From Rubellimicrobium sp. CFH 75288 (GTDB lineage: Bacteria; Pseudomonadota; Alphaproteobacteria; Rhodobacterales; Rhodobacteraceae), in NCBI RefSeq assembly GCF_009904055.1, contig NZ_WYDP01000003.1:310001-374000 (forward strand): a DNA stretch of 64,000 nucleotides, given 5' to 3'. This document shows, piece after piece, positions 46,054 through 55,527 of this stretch. The notes under the pieces are model-generated. The model made no database searches. It was not told the origin of the DNA and saw only the letters and a list, made by a program, of their open reading frames with translations. The translations under genes and the position numbers were made by a program. Numbering within the stretch: position 1 is the stretch's first letter; every line of letters begins with the position of its first letter.

Positions 46054-46568
46054 AGCGCGGTGCAGGCCGCGCGCAGGACCTCGTCATCCGGGGAGACCTG
46101 CTCCCACGGTGTAGAGGGGTCGCCCGGGCTGGGGATGGGAGCCTCGCCCGTGAGCGGCAGGCGACGCGCCCCGGGGCAGTCGAACAGCACCGGCACAGAT
46201 TCGGTCCCCTGCCAGCGCGCGACGAACAGGACCGGGACGATACCCTGGCCTAGCGCCTCCGGTGCCGTCCGGGGGGCACGGGTGTCCACGGCGATGAACC
46301 GCGTCACGATGGGGCGCAGGTAGGTCCAGGGGCGCCAGGGGGCGCGGCTCTCGACGGTGCGGGCGACGATCACGCCGGGGGGCAGGGTCGCCGCGGTACG
46401 GGAAAACCATGTGTACTCGTTCCAGATCGCGAAACCCAGCATCCCGAGCCCGGCCGCCGCAGGCACGAGCCAGCTTGGTGCCCGCCCCCGCAAGAGAGAC
46501 CGCAGGATCAGCGCCAGCCCGGCGAGACCCAGTCCGGCCGATACCGTCGCGATGAAGTCGAGCAGCAT
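46050..46568 (-). CDS. membrane-anchored hypothetical protein
   Basis: A 172-residue protein with two N-terminal hydrophobic helices (about residues 5-24 and 32-49), then a soluble domain with PWRPWTYLRPIVTRFIAVDTRAPRT and FVARWQGTESVPVLFDCPGARR. The start MLLDFIATVSAGLG has a G-rich ribosome site. The soluble part looks folded and conserved-like, but I do not recognise the family. It may be a small inner-membrane protein with a periplasmic or cytosolic domain. Confidence 0.6.
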   Translation of the reverse strand: MLLDFIATVSAGLGLAGLALILRSLLRGRAPSWLVPAAAGLGMLGFAIWNEYTWFSRTAATLPPGVIVARTVESRAPWRPWTYLRPIVTRFIAVDTRAPRTAPEALGQGIVPVLFVARWQGTESVPVLFDCPGARRLPLTGEAPIPSPGDPSTPWEQVSPDDEVLRAACTAL

Positions 46569-46590
46569 GGGACACCCCCGCAGAAGGAAC

Positions 46591-46612
46591 GGCGCGCCCC
46601 GGGGGGCGCGCC
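46591..46612. terminator. hairpin downstream of the acetate symporter gene
   Basis: GGCGCGCC (46591-46598) and GGCGCGCC (46605-46612) are self-complementary, forming an 8-bp stem around a 6-base loop about 25 bp after the symporter stop. No T-run follows on either strand, so termination is likely but not certain. Confidence 0.5.
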
Positions 46613-46636
46613 GCGGATCGTGGCCCTGACGGGCGC

Positions 46637-48409
46637 TCAGTGCATCTGGGTGGCGGCCTGCGAGCCGCGGGGCACGCGGATGCTCTCGACCATCTGCTGC
46701 ACCTCGACCGGAGGCGCCTTGGTCACGGCCGAGACCGCATAGGCGACGGCGAAGTTCAGCAGTGCCCCGACCGAGCCGATCGCCGTCGGCGCAATGCCGA
46801 AGACGTGGTTCTCGGGGACGTTCTCCACCCAGTTGGTGCCGGGGATGAAGAACCAGCCCAGATAGGCGAAGATGTAGAGGCAGGTGAAGACGAGGCCCGC
46901 CAGCATCCCCGCAATCGCGCCCTCGCTGGTCACGCGCTTGGAGAAGATCCCCATCATCAGCGCCGGGAACAGCGTCGCCGCGGCGAGTCCGAAGGCCAGC
47001 GCCACCACCTGCGCGGCAAAGCCGGGCGGGTTGATGCCGAGCCAAGTCGCCACCACGATCGCCACCGCCATCGAGATGCGCGCCGCGATCAGCTCGCCCC
47101 GCTCGGAGATGCCGGGGTTGATCGTGCGCTTGATGAGGTCGTGGCTGATCGCCGAGGAGATGGCGAGCAGGAGCCCCGCGGCCGTGGACAGCGCCGCGGC
47201 GAGGCCGCCCGCCGCGATCAGGGCGATGACCCAGCCCGGCAGGTTGGCGATCTCGGGGTTGGCGAGCACGATGATGTCGTTGTCCACCGTGAGTTCCGAC
47301 CCCGCCCAGCCGCGCTCGGCCGCCGTGGCCGCGAAGGCCTCGGAGCGGTCGTTGTAGAGCTGGATGCGTCCGTCCTCGTTGCGGTCCTCCCAGCGCAGGA
47401 GGCCCGTCACCTCCCAGTTGCGCATCCAGTCGGGGCGTTCCTCGTAGAGCAGCGCCTCGGCCTGGGGTCCCTGGGGATAGATGGTCGAGAGCAGGTTGAG
47501 CCGCGCCATCGCGCCCACGGCCGGCGCCGTGAGGTAGAGCAGCGCGATGAACACCAGCGCCCAGCCCGCCGAGAGGCGCGCGTCCGACACCTTGGGCACG
47601 GTGAAGAAGCGGATGATGACGTGCGGCAGGCCCGCCGTGCCGATCATCAGCGAGAGCGTGAACAGCACCATGTTCAGCGTCGAGCCGGACATGCCCGTAT
47701 AGGCGCCGAAGCCGAGATCGGTCACGACTTGGTCGAGCCGGTCGAGCAGCGGCTGGCCCGAACCCTGGTACTCGGAGAACAGGCCCAGCGGCGGGATGGG
47801 GTTCCCGGTGAGCTGGAGCGAGATGAAGATGGCCGGGATCGTGTAGGCGATGATCAGCACGATGTACTGGGCCACCTGCGTGTAGGTGATCCCCTTCATG
47901 CCCCCCAGCACCGCGTAGAAGAATATGACCCCCGCGCCAATCAGCAGGCCCGTCGTGACGTCCACCTCGAGGAAGCGCGAGAAGGCGATTCCTGACCCCC
48001 TCATCTGCCCGATCACGTAGGTGACCGAGATGATGATGAGGCAGAGCACCGCCACCAGCCGCGCCCCCGACGAGTAGAACCGGTCGCCGATGAAGTCGGG
48101 GACGGTGAACTTGCCGAACTTGCGCAGGTAGGGCGCGAGCAGCAGCGCGAGGAGCACGTAGCCCCCCGTCCAGCCCATCAAGTAGGAGGAGTTGACATAG
48201 CCCACGGTCGAGATGAGCCCGGCCATGGAGATGAAGGAGGCGGCCGACATCCAGTCGGCGGCGGTGGCCATGCCGTTCATGACCGGGTTCACGCCGCGGT
48301 TGGCGGCATAGAACTCGGACGTGGTGCCGGCCCGGGCCCAGATGGCGATGCCGATATAGAGCGCGAAGGACGCGCCGACGATCAGCAGGTTGAGCGCATA
48401 TTGCGACAT
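46637..48409 (-). CDS. actP: sodium:solute symporter, acetate-permease (ActP/VC2705) type
   Basis: A 590-residue SSS-family transporter with about thirteen helices. Family signatures are TTSEFYAANRGVNPVMNGMATAADWMSAASFISMAG (about 30-65), GGMKGITYTQVAQY and GLAAALSTAAGLLLAISSAISHDL. Compared with classic ActP it carries an extra hydrophilic insert of about 75 residues (about 315-390, with GLLRWEDRNEDGRIQLYND). A small DUF4212-type partner gene lies upstream and acs further upstream, which supports acetate or a similar short acid as substrate. Confidence 0.88.
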   Translation of the reverse strand: MSQYALNLLIVGASFALYIGIAIWARAGTTSEFYAANRGVNPVMNGMATAADWMSAASFISMAGLISTVGYVNSSYLMGWTGGYVLLALLLAPYLRKFGKFTVPDFIGDRFYSSGARLVAVLCLIIISVTYVIGQMRGSGIAFSRFLEVDVTTGLLIGAGVIFFYAVLGGMKGITYTQVAQYIVLIIAYTIPAIFISLQLTGNPIPPLGLFSEYQGSGQPLLDRLDQVVTDLGFGAYTGMSGSTLNMVLFTLSLMIGTAGLPHVIIRFFTVPKVSDARLSAGWALVFIALLYLTAPAVGAMARLNLLSTIYPQGPQAEALLYEERPDWMRNWEVTGLLRWEDRNEDGRIQLYNDRSEAFAATAAERGWAGSELTVDNDIIVLANPEIANLPGWVIALIAAGGLAAALSTAAGLLLAISSAISHDLIKRTINPGISERGELIAARISMAVAIVVATWLGINPPGFAAQVVALAFGLAAATLFPALMMGIFSKRVTSEGAIAGMLAGLVFTCLYIFAYLGWFFIPGTNWVENVPENHVFGIAPTAIGSVGALLNFAVAYAVSAVTKAPPVEVQQMVESIRVPRGSQAATQMH

Positions 48410-48413
48410 CGGC

Positions 48414-48713
48414 TCAGCCCCTGTCCTCGTCCACGCCGAATTCGTGGTCCAGCCGGTTCATGCGCCAGGCGTAGAAGAAGATCAGCGCCACGAAGACGAG
48501 GATCGATCCCTGCTGAGCGAACCAGAAGCCCAGATCCGTGCCCCCGACCGGGATGCCGGCCAGAAGCGGGCGCAGGACGATGCCGAAGCCGAAGGAGACG
48601 AGCGCCCAGATCGCCATGCAGAGGCCGATCAGGCGGAGGTTCGCGCTCCAGTATTCATGGGCGGCCCGCGTCGAGACGGGGGGCGCCGCCGGGATTGTTG
48701 TCTGGTCTGCCAT
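48414..48713 (-). CDS. DUF4212-type small subunit of the symporter
   Basis: A 99-residue membrane protein with two helices (about residues 28-48 and 62-82). The motif AHEYWSANLRLIGLCMAIWALVSFGFG and the end YAWRMNRLDHEFGVDED are characteristic of DUF4212 proteins, known as partners of VC2705-type sodium:solute symporters. It lies 4 bp upstream of the large subunit. Start 48713 is chosen for its AAGAGG site; an in-frame ATG at 48731 would add six residues. Confidence 0.85.
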   Translation of the reverse strand: MADQTTIPAAPPVSTRAAHEYWSANLRLIGLCMAIWALVSFGFGIVLRPLLAGIPVGGTDLGFWFAQQGSILVFVALIFFYAWRMNRLDHEFGVDEDRG

Positions 48714-48864
48714 ACCATCCTCTTGGCTCATGCGGACCGGCGCCGCGACGCGCGGTGCCGTCGTCCCGTTCCACGGGGCGAGCCGGGATGCGCCCGGCGC
48801 CAGCCCCTCCCTGCCCCCCGCCTCGGGCCGTTCTGCGCGGCCCTGCCCGGGGGTTCCGTTGCCC

Positions 48865-50826
48865 TCAGCCGCCGGGGCCGTGGGCCTGTCTGTTGGCGAT
48901 CAGGTCGTCCACCACGCTGGGATCGGCGAGGGTGGTGGTGTCGCCGAGGCTGCCGAAATCGTTTTCGGCGATCTTGCGCAGGATGCGCCGCATGATCTTG
49001 CCGGACCGCGTCTTGGGCAGACCCGGTGCGTACTGGATCACGTCGGGCTTCGCGATCGGCCCGATCTCCTGGCGGACCCAGTCGCACAGCTGCCTGGTCA
49101 GGGCCTCGGACGGCTCGGTCCCGCGCATCAGGGTCACATAGGCATAGATGCCCTGGCCCTTGATCTCGTGGGGAAAGCCCACGACCGCCGCTTCGGCGAC
49201 CGCCTCGTGGGCGACCAAGGCCGATTCGATCTCGGCGGTGCCGAGGCGATGGCCCGACACGTTGAGCACGTCGTCCACCCGGCCCGTGATCCAGTAATAG
49301 CCGTCCGCGTCCCGCCGGCAGCCGTCGCCCGTGAAGTAGAGGCCCGGATACTGGGAGAAATAGGTCTCCTCGAAGCGCTTGTGATCGCCCCAGACGGTGC
49401 GCATCTGGCCGGGCCAGGAATCGGCGATGCAGAGGACCCCTTCGGCGGCCGTTTCGGTGACTTCGCGCCCCGTGGCGGGATCGAGCACGACCGGCTTGAC
49501 GCCGAAGAAGGGCAGGGTGGCCGATCCGGGCTTGAGCGGCGTCTGGCCGGGCAGGGGGCAGATCAGGTGCCCGCCCGTCTCGGTCTGCCAGTAGGCGTCG
49601 ATGATCGGCAGCCGGCCCTTGCCTACATGCTTGCTGTACCAGTTCCACGCCTCTGGGTTGATCGGCTCTCCCACCGTGCCGAGGACCCTGAGCGAGGAGA
49701 GGTCGTGCTTCTCGACCCATTCGGGTCCCTGCGCCATCAGCGACCGGATCGCCGTGGGAGCCGAGTGGAAATGCGTGACCTTGTGCTTCTCGACCACCGC
49801 CCAGAAGCGGCCCGGATCGGGCCAGGTGGGGATGCCCTCGAACATCAGCACGGTGGCGCCGTTGGCGAGCGGGCCGTAGACGATGTAGCTGTGCCCCGTG
49901 ACCCAGCCCACGTCGGCCGTGCACCACCACACGTCCCCGGGCCTGTAGTCGAAGCAGACCTCGTGCGTGTAGGAGGCATAGACGAGATAGCCCGCCGAGG
50001 TGTGCACCACGCCCTTGGGCTTGCCCGTCGAGCCCGAGGTGTAGAGGATGAAGAGCGGGTCCTCGGCGTTGACCTCGGCATAGAGGCAGTAGGGCTGGTG
50101 CTCCTCCATGGCGGCGAGCAGATCCACGTCGCGCCCGTCCACCCAGGTCGTCTGGTCACCGGTGCGGCGGACCATCAGCACCTTGACCGGGTGCATCACG
50201 TGGAGCAGCGCCGCGTCCGTGTTGGCCTTGAGCGGGGTCTTCTTGCCGCCGCGGGGACCGTAATCGGCGGTGATGACCACCTTGGCGTCGCAATCGTTGA
50301 TCCGGTTGGCCAGCGCGTCGGGCGAGAAGCCCCCGAACACGACCGAATGGATCGCCCCGATCCGCGCGCAGGCCAGCATGGCCATCGCGGCCTCGGGGAT
50401 CATGGGCATGTAGATGACGACGCGGTCGCCCTTCTGGACCCCCTCGGCCTTGAGGACCGAGGCCATCCGGCAGGTCTGCTCGAGCAACTCGGCATAGCTG
50501 ATGCGGCGGACGGGCTCGGACGGGTCGTCGGGCTCCCAGATGATGGCGGTGCGGTCTCCGTGGCGGACCACGTGCCGATCGATGCAGTTGGCGCAGACGT
50601 TGAGCGTGCCGTCCTCGAACCACCGGATCGAGACCGCACCCGGCGCGAACGAGGTGTTCTTGATCCGCGTCGGCCGGCGGACCCAGTTGATGCGCCGCAT
50701 CTTCTCGGCCCAGAAGCGGTCCGGATCGTTCGCCGCGGCGTCGTAGGTCCGGCGGTAGGCGGCGAGCGGCGCCTCGGCATCGTCGGACGGGCCGGACTGG
50801 GCGCCCGGTGCGTGCTGATCGAGCAT
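48865..50826 (-). CDS. acs: acetyl-CoA synthetase
   Basis: A 653-residue ANL-superfamily ligase of full Acs length, making acetyl-CoA from acetate, ATP and CoA via acetyl-AMP. The P-loop is [12 protein letters not shown] (about 263-274), with [19 protein letters not shown], the hinge [20 protein letters not shown] and the C-terminal [14 protein letters not shown], whose Lys is the usual acetylation switch. GGAGGAG lies just before ATG 50826. With the symporter genes downstream it forms an acetate uptake and activation unit. Confidence 0.96.
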   Translation of the reverse strand: MLDQHAPGAQSGPSDDAEAPLAAYRRTYDAAANDPDRFWAEKMRRINWVRRPTRIKNTSFAPGAVSIRWFEDGTLNVCANCIDRHVVRHGDRTAIIWEPDDPSEPVRRISYAELLEQTCRMASVLKAEGVQKGDRVVIYMPMIPEAAMAMLACARIGAIHSVVFGGFSPDALANRINDCDAKVVITADYGPRGGKKTPLKANTDAALLHVMHPVKVLMVRRTGDQTTWVDGRDVDLLAAMEEHQPYCLYAEVNAEDPLFILYTSGSTGKPKGVVHTSAGYLVYASYTHEVCFDYRPGDVWWCTADVGWVTGHSYIVYGPLANGATVLMFEGIPTWPDPGRFWAVVEKHKVTHFHSAPTAIRSLMAQGPEWVEKHDLSSLRVLGTVGEPINPEAWNWYSKHVGKGRLPIIDAYWQTETGGHLICPLPGQTPLKPGSATLPFFGVKPVVLDPATGREVTETAAEGVLCIADSWPGQMRTVWGDHKRFEETYFSQYPGLYFTGDGCRRDADGYYWITGRVDDVLNVSGHRLGTAEIESALVAHEAVAEAAVVGFPHEIKGQGIYAYVTLMRGTEPSEALTRQLCDWVRQEIGPIAKPDVIQYAPGLPKTRSGKIMRRILRKIAENDFGSLGDTTTLADPSVVDDLIANRQAHGPGG

Positions 50827-51133
50827 GGGTTCTCCTCCTCCGCGCCGGTTGGCTCCGGCCAGCGCCCGTGCCGGCGGCAGCGGACGCTCCTCGTGTTCTT
50901 GGATGCCGAGATTACCGCGCAAGGCGAGATCTGGCCGGACCGGCTTCGGGCCGAGTCGGTCTTTTGTCAAAATCTTCACGAAATCTCGGCGCTGGTTGTG
51001 AAATCAGGGCCGGAAACGACAGGCAAGTCCCTGTCTTCCTGACAAAGCCATTTGACAGGGTGCGCCGGCGAGCTCCGGTGGACAAGGGCGCATCGGGCGA
51101 CAAGGATAGGCACGATCGAGAGGGAGGTTCGGC
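50827..51133. promoter_or_regulatory. divergent intergenic region, acs / aldehyde dehydrogenase
   Basis: This 307-bp gap holds no ORF I can support. A relatively AT-rich stretch at 50960-51060 includes TTTTGTCAAAATC and CATTTGACAGGG; TTGACA at 51053-51058 (+) has no good -10 at normal spacing. The minus strand has TTTTGACAAAAG at about 50961-50972, also without a clear -10. The ribosome sites GGAGGAG (acs) and GGGAGG (dehydrogenase) lie at its ends. Confidence 0.4.
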
Positions 51134-52702
51134 ATGGATGTCACACAGGCGGCCGGGGAGGGACGGGGACGGCACCTCGTCGCGGGCGAGTGGCTGGAAG
51201 GCGAGAGCACCTTCCTCTCCGCGCCCGCCAGCGGCGAGCCCCGGCCCTATGCCGTCGGCTCGCCCGCTCTGGTGGATCGGGCGGTGCGGGCGGCCGAGGC
51301 CGACTTTGTCGCCTATGCCGGCCTGAGCCGCGAGGCGCGCGCAGCCTTTCTCGACCGCATCGCGGCCGAGATCGAGGCGCGAGGAGACGCGATCACGCGC
51401 ATCGCGCAGGAGGAGACGGGCCTGCCTGCGGCCCGGCTGGAGGGAGAGCGGGGGCGGACGGCCGGGCAGCTCCGGCTGTTTGCGACGCATATCCGTGCGG
51501 GCGACTACCTCGACCGTCGCCACGATCCGGCGCTTCCTGACCGCAAGCCCCAGCCCCGGCCCGACCTGCGGCTGATCCAGCTTCCGGTGGGGCCGGTGGC
51601 TGTCTTCGGCGCCTCCAACTTCCCGCTCGCCTTCTCCGTCGCCGGCGGGGATACGGCCTCGGCGCTGGCGGCCGGATGCCCTGTCGTCGTCAAGGGCCAC
51701 AGCGCGCATCCCGGCACGGGCGAGGTCGTGGCCGAGGCGGTGCTGGCCGCCATCCGGGCCTGTGGCGTGCCGCCGGGCGTGTTCTCGCTCGTGCAGGGTG
51801 GAGACCGTTCGGTGGGCGAGGCGCTGGTGACGCATCCGCTGATCCGGGCGGTGGGCTTCACCGGATCGTTGCGGGGCGGGCGGGCACTCTTCGACCTCTG
51901 CGCCAGCCGCCCCGAGCCAATCCCCTTTTTCGGCGAACTGGGCTCGGTCAACCCGGTCTTCCTGCTGCCGGCCGCTCTGGCCCTGCGCGGGGGTGCCATC
52001 GCCGAGGGGTGGGCGGCGTCGCTCGCGCTCGGGGCCGGGCAGTTCTGCACCAATCCCGGCCTTGCCATCGTGCTGGACGGCCTGCCCGCCGACCGCTTCG
52101 CCGCCGCAGCGGCCGAAGCGCTGGGCCGGGTGGGGCCGCAGACGATGCTCACCGAGGGGATCGCTGCCGCCTACCGGGAGGGTGCATCGCGGGTCGCGTC
52201 TGCCGAAGGCGTCCGGCCGCTGCTCCAGACGGTGCCGGAGGGGCGCAATGCGACCCCGCTGCTCTACGAGGTGGAGGGCGAGCGTTTCCTGGCGCAGCCC
52301 GGCCTCGCGGAGGAGGTGTTCGGACCGCTCGGCCTGCTCGTGCGGGTGCGCGATGCGGACGAGATGGTGCGCGTGGCCGATGCCATGCAGGGGCAGCTGA
52401 CCGCCACTCTGCATCTGGAGCCCGCCGATCTAGACCTGGCGCGGCGGTTGACGCCTCTTCTGGTCCGTCGCGTCGGCCGTCTGATCGCCAACGGCTTTCC
52501 GACCGGCGTGGAGGTCGCCGATGCGATGGTGCATGGCGGGCCCTATCCGGCCTCGACCAATTTCGGTGCCACGTCGGTCGGCACGCTCGCGATCCGCCGC
52601 TGGCTGCGGCCCGTGTGCTTTCAGGACTGGCCTGAGGCGCTCTTGCCGACCGATCTCCGGAGCGAAACGCCGCCCGGTCCCCCCGGTGGAGCGGCGTGGT
52701 AG
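51134..52702 (+). CDS. aldehyde dehydrogenase, alpha-ketoglutarate semialdehyde type
   Basis: A 522-residue NAD(P)-dependent aldehyde dehydrogenase. The start RHLVAGEWLEG and the motifs VAVFGASNFPLAFSVAGGDTASALAAG, VKGHSAHPGT and FTGSLRGGRALFDL belong to the ketoglutarate-semialdehyde dehydrogenase group. The catalytic Glu is in FFGELGSVNPVF and the nucleophile Cys in GAGQFCTNPG (about residue 302). It would convert alpha-ketoglutarate semialdehyde, the XylX product, to alpha-ketoglutarate. GGGAGG precedes ATG 51134. Its TAG overlaps the 3' end of the opposite-strand tRNA gene. Confidence 0.88.
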   Translation: MDVTQAAGEGRGRHLVAGEWLEGESTFLSAPASGEPRPYAVGSPALVDRAVRAAEADFVAYAGLSREARAAFLDRIAAEIEARGDAITRIAQEETGLPAARLEGERGRTAGQLRLFATHIRAGDYLDRRHDPALPDRKPQPRPDLRLIQLPVGPVAVFGASNFPLAFSVAGGDTASALAAGCPVVVKGHSAHPGTGEVVAEAVLAAIRACGVPPGVFSLVQGGDRSVGEALVTHPLIRAVGFTGSLRGGRALFDLCASRPEPIPFFGELGSVNPVFLLPAALALRGGAIAEGWAASLALGAGQFCTNPGLAIVLDGLPADRFAAAAAEALGRVGPQTMLTEGIAAAYREGASRVASAEGVRPLLQTVPEGRNATPLLYEVEGERFLAQPGLAEEVFGPLGLLVRVRDADEMVRVADAMQGQLTATLHLEPADLDLARRLTPLLVRRVGRLIANGFPTGVEVADAMVHGGPYPASTNFGATSVGTLAIRRWLRPVCFQDWPEALLPTDLRSETPPGPPGGAAW

Positions 52703-52772
52703 GCCGGGAGGGATTCGAACCCCCATCCAAGGCGTTATGAGCGCCCGGCTCTAACCGTTGAGCTACCGGCCC
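52697..52772 (-). tRNA. tRNA with CAU anticodon (Ile2 or elongator Met)
   Basis: A complete 76-base cloverleaf including encoded CCA. Acceptor GGGCCGG pairs with CCGGCCT (G1-U72), D-arm GCTC/GAGC, anticodon arm GGGCG-CTCATAA-CGCCT with anticodon CAU, T-arm GGGGG-TTCGAAT-CCCTC. CAU with this loop can be elongator Met or the Ile2 tRNA whose C34 becomes lysidine; the CTTGG after the anticodon resembles Ile2, so I favour Ile2 weakly. It is not an initiator, because position 1 can pair with 72. The 3' end overlaps the ALDH stop codon by 6 bases. Confidence 0.92.
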
Positions 52773-52828
52773 CCGCGGCCGTCCTGCGCACGAAGCCCGA
52801 CGGAGGTCAAGCGCCGGCCGGCCCGGCG

Positions 52829-53560
52829 CTAGAACAGGAACATGTCGGCGCGCAGTTCGCTGGGATCGACGCCGCGCAGCAGGATCGAATCGTCGCCCAG
52901 CCGGATCAGGGTATCCGCCCCGTCCGGGCCGGAGCGCTCGATCGACAGGTTGGGCAGGTCGATGTTGCGTCCAGACAGGTCGATGACGTCCGCGCCGCGG
53001 CCGAAATCGACGATGGTGTCGCGGCCGAACCGCCCGGCGAAGACGAAGGTGTCGGCCCCCTCGCCCCCCGAAAGCCGGTCGTTGCCCCGGCCGCCCTCCA
53101 GCCGGTCGCGCCCGGCGCCACCCCACAGCGTGTCCTGTCCGGCTCCGCCCAGCAGCACATCGGCCCCGGCTCCGCCGAGGAGGGTGTCGGCCCCCTTGCC
53201 GCCGTCGAGCCGGTCGCGCCCGGCGCCTCCCTCCAGCCGGTCGGCGCCCGATCCGCCGGACAGGCTGTCGTGGCCCTGCAGGCCGCGGATCAGGTCGTCG
53301 CCCGCCAGTCCGCTCAGGTGATCGGGCCCGGCCGTGCCGATGAGCGTGTCGGGGCCGGCACTCCCCTGCCGGGAGCGCCCGGCGCCCGCCTCGTGAGGCT
53401 GCATGCCGGCAGAGCCCTGCAGGACGGATGGCGGGTCGGGTTGCGCCTCGGCAATCCCCGGATCGGCGGAACTGGCGTCCCCGATGCCGTCCCCGTCGAG
53501 CAGGCCGACCGGCGCATGCCCCGGGGAATCGTCCGGCAGGGCGCGGATGCTGGGTGGCAT
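52829..53560 (-). CDS. small RTX (hemolysin-type calcium-binding repeat) protein
   Basis: A 243-residue acidic protein. After a disordered, Pro/Asp-rich N-terminus (about 1-70) it has about a dozen GGxGxDxLx-type nonapeptide repeats (about residues 70-175, for example [20 protein letters not shown]), which form a calcium-bound beta roll. The C-terminal cap is [24 protein letters not shown], with a final FLF tail like RTX type I secretion signals. It would be exported without a Sec signal, but no type I secretion genes are near. No enzymatic domain is present. Confidence 0.88.
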   Translation of the reverse strand: MPPSIRALPDDSPGHAPVGLLDGDGIGDASSADPGIAEAQPDPPSVLQGSAGMQPHEAGAGRSRQGSAGPDTLIGTAGPDHLSGLAGDDLIRGLQGHDSLSGGSGADRLEGGAGRDRLDGGKGADTLLGGAGADVLLGGAGQDTLWGGAGRDRLEGGRGNDRLSGGEGADTFVFAGRFGRDTIVDFGRGADVIDLSGRNIDLPNLSIERSGPDGADTLIRLGDDSILLRGVDPSELRADMFLF

Positions 53561-53728
53561 CGGCGATCCTCCCTCTCTGGGGGCGACGCGTCGCGCCCCC
53601 CTTCGTCACCGTCTGATCCTAGCCGATGCACCGCGCGGACCCAAAGGGGAAAGCGGCCACGGAGCAGCTCTGGCCTTGATCCCTCCCCTCGGCTATGCCC
53701 GCGCTGCACCGAAAGGGGGGAGAGGGCA

Positions 53729-54766
53729 ATGAGCGGCCTGACCTATGCGGGGGCGGGGGTAGACATCGCTGCGGGCGAGGCGCTGGTCGAGCGGATCAAG
53801 CCCTTCGCCCGGGCGACCGAGCGGCCCGGCACGGTCGCCGGGCTCGGCGGGTTCGGCGCGCTGTTCGACCTGCGAGCAGCCGGATACCGGGACCCGATCC
53901 TGGTCGCCGCGACGGACGGAGTGGGGACCAAGCTGCGGGTTGCCGCAGAGACCGGTCTGCTCGACGGCCTCGGGCAGGATCTGGTGGCGATGTGTGTCAA
54001 CGATCTCGTCTGCCAGGGGGCCGAGCCGCTGCTGTTTCTCGACTACTTCGCCACCGGTCGGCTCGACGTGGAGGAAGCGGCCCGCATCATCCGCGGGATC
54101 GCCGCCGCCTGCGCCGCCTCGGGCTGTGCGCTCGTCGGCGGCGAGACGGCCGAGATGCCCGGCCTCTACCGCGCGGGCGAGTTCGATCTGGCAGGCTTCG
54201 CCGTGGGGGCGATCGAGAGGGGAGGGGATCTGCCCCGGGACGTGGCGGAGGGCGATATCCTGCTCGGCCTGTGCTCAGACGGGGTCCACTCGAACGGCTT
54301 CTCCCTCGTGCGCCGGGTGGCGGAGGCCACGGGCCTCCGGTGGTCCGATCCCTGCCCCTGGGACGACGGGCGGAGCCTGGGCGAGGCTCTTCTGGTTCCG
54401 ACGCGCCTCTATGTCCGGCCTGCCCTTGCGGCGATCCGGGCGGGCGGTGTGCATGCCGTGGCCCACATCACCGGCGGCGGCCTGACCGAGAACATCCCGC
54501 GTGTCCTGCCGCCCGGCCTCGGCGGGCGGATCGAACTCGGCGCATGGTCACTACCCGAGCCCTTCCGCTGGCTGCGCGAGGCGGGTTGCATCGCCGAGGC
54601 CGAGATGCTGCGCACGTTCAACTGCGGCATCGGCATGGTTCTCGTGGTCGAGCCCGGCCGGGAGGACGCGCTGACGGCCCTGCTGTCGGGGCAAGGCGAG
54701 CGCGTCGTCCGGCTGGGCACGGTGGTGCCCGGACAGGGCATCGCCTATCGGGGCGTTCTGGCTTGA
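53729..54766 (+). CDS. purM: phosphoribosylformylglycinamidine cyclo-ligase
   Basis: A 345-residue AIR synthetase of the PurM fold. It cyclises FGAM to AIR with ATP in purine synthesis. Seen are [21 protein letters not shown] at the start, [14 protein letters not shown] (about 56-69), [22 protein letters not shown] and [25 protein letters not shown] lies before ATG 53729. It overlaps purN by 4 bases (TTGA). Confidence 0.96.
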   Translation: MSGLTYAGAGVDIAAGEALVERIKPFARATERPGTVAGLGGFGALFDLRAAGYRDPILVAATDGVGTKLRVAAETGLLDGLGQDLVAMCVNDLVCQGAEPLLFLDYFATGRLDVEEAARIIRGIAAACAASGCALVGGETAEMPGLYRAGEFDLAGFAVGAIERGGDLPRDVAEGDILLGLCSDGVHSNGFSLVRRVAEATGLRWSDPCPWDDGRSLGEALLVPTRLYVRPALAAIRAGGVHAVAHITGGGLTENIPRVLPPGLGGRIELGAWSLPEPFRWLREAGCIAEAEMLRTFNCGIGMVLVVEPGREDALTALLSGQGERVVRLGTVVPGQGIAYRGVLA

Positions 54767-55368
54767 GCGACCTGCGGGTCGCCGTTCTCCTGTCCGGGAG
54801 CGGCTCCAACATGGAGGCGCTGGTACGGTCCATGACGGGCGACCACCCGGCGCGGCCGGTTCTGGTCCTGTCGGACCGCCCCGAGGCGGGTGGCCTCGGA
54901 CGCGCGCGGGCTCTCGGCGTGCCGGCCGTCGCGGTGGACCGGCTGGCCTTCGGCGGCGACCGGGGCCGCTTCGAGGCCGCGCTGGCCGAGGTCCTGGAGC
55001 AGGCACGCCCCGATCTCGTCTGCCTGGCAGGCTTCATGCGGGTCCTGTCGCCCGACTTCGTCGCCGGCTGGGCCGGACGGATGCTGAACATCCACCCCTC
55101 GCTGCTGCCGCGTCATCGCGGTCTCCACACCCACCGCCGGGTGCTCGAGGCGGGCGAGCGCGAGCATGGCTGCACCGTCCACGAGGTGACGGCCGAACTC
55201 GATGCCGGACCGATCCTGGGACAGGCGCGGATCGACGTCAGGCCGGACGATACCGAGGACTCGCTCGCGGCGCGCGTCCTGGCCCGGGAGCATGTCCTCT
55301 ACCCGGCGGTGCTGCGGCGCGTCGCGCAAGGCGTTCGGGGACCGCTCCTGCTGGACGGCGACGACTGA
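54763..55368 (+). CDS. purN: phosphoribosylglycinamide formyltransferase
   Basis: A 201-residue 10-formyl-THF-dependent GAR transformylase. It has [13 protein letters not shown] near the N-terminus, the catalytic [12 protein letters not shown] (Asn and His, about residue 107) and [17 protein letters not shown] (Asp, about 145). The start is the rare codon TTG at 54763, overlapping the purM stop as TTGA; no later start would keep the N-terminal strand. Confidence 0.95.
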   Translation: MSDLRVAVLLSGSGSNMEALVRSMTGDHPARPVLVLSDRPEAGGLGRARALGVPAVAVDRLAFGGDRGRFEAALAEVLEQARPDLVCLAGFMRVLSPDFVAGWAGRMLNIHPSLLPRHRGLHTHRRVLEAGEREHGCTVHEVTAELDAGPILGQARIDVRPDDTEDSLAARVLAREHVLYPAVLRRVAQGVRGPLLLDGDD

Positions 55369-55527
55369 CGGCAGACAGGCTGCGGCGCGGGCGCTGGGTT
55401 CCCGCGTCATCCTGCCGGGCCGCGTCACCGAGCCGATCTCTTTCCAAGCGTCGGTACTTCCCCTATGGGAACAGGAGGGCTTGGGGTCCTGCCGGATGAC
55501 GGGCCCGGGGCAGCAGAGCCGGAGCGG

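Noticed and set aside
53060-53300. Regular repeats resembling a CRISPR or tandem repeat array
   Set aside because: The periodicity is the 27-base coding repeat of RTX nonapeptides in an open gene; units vary and there are no spacers.
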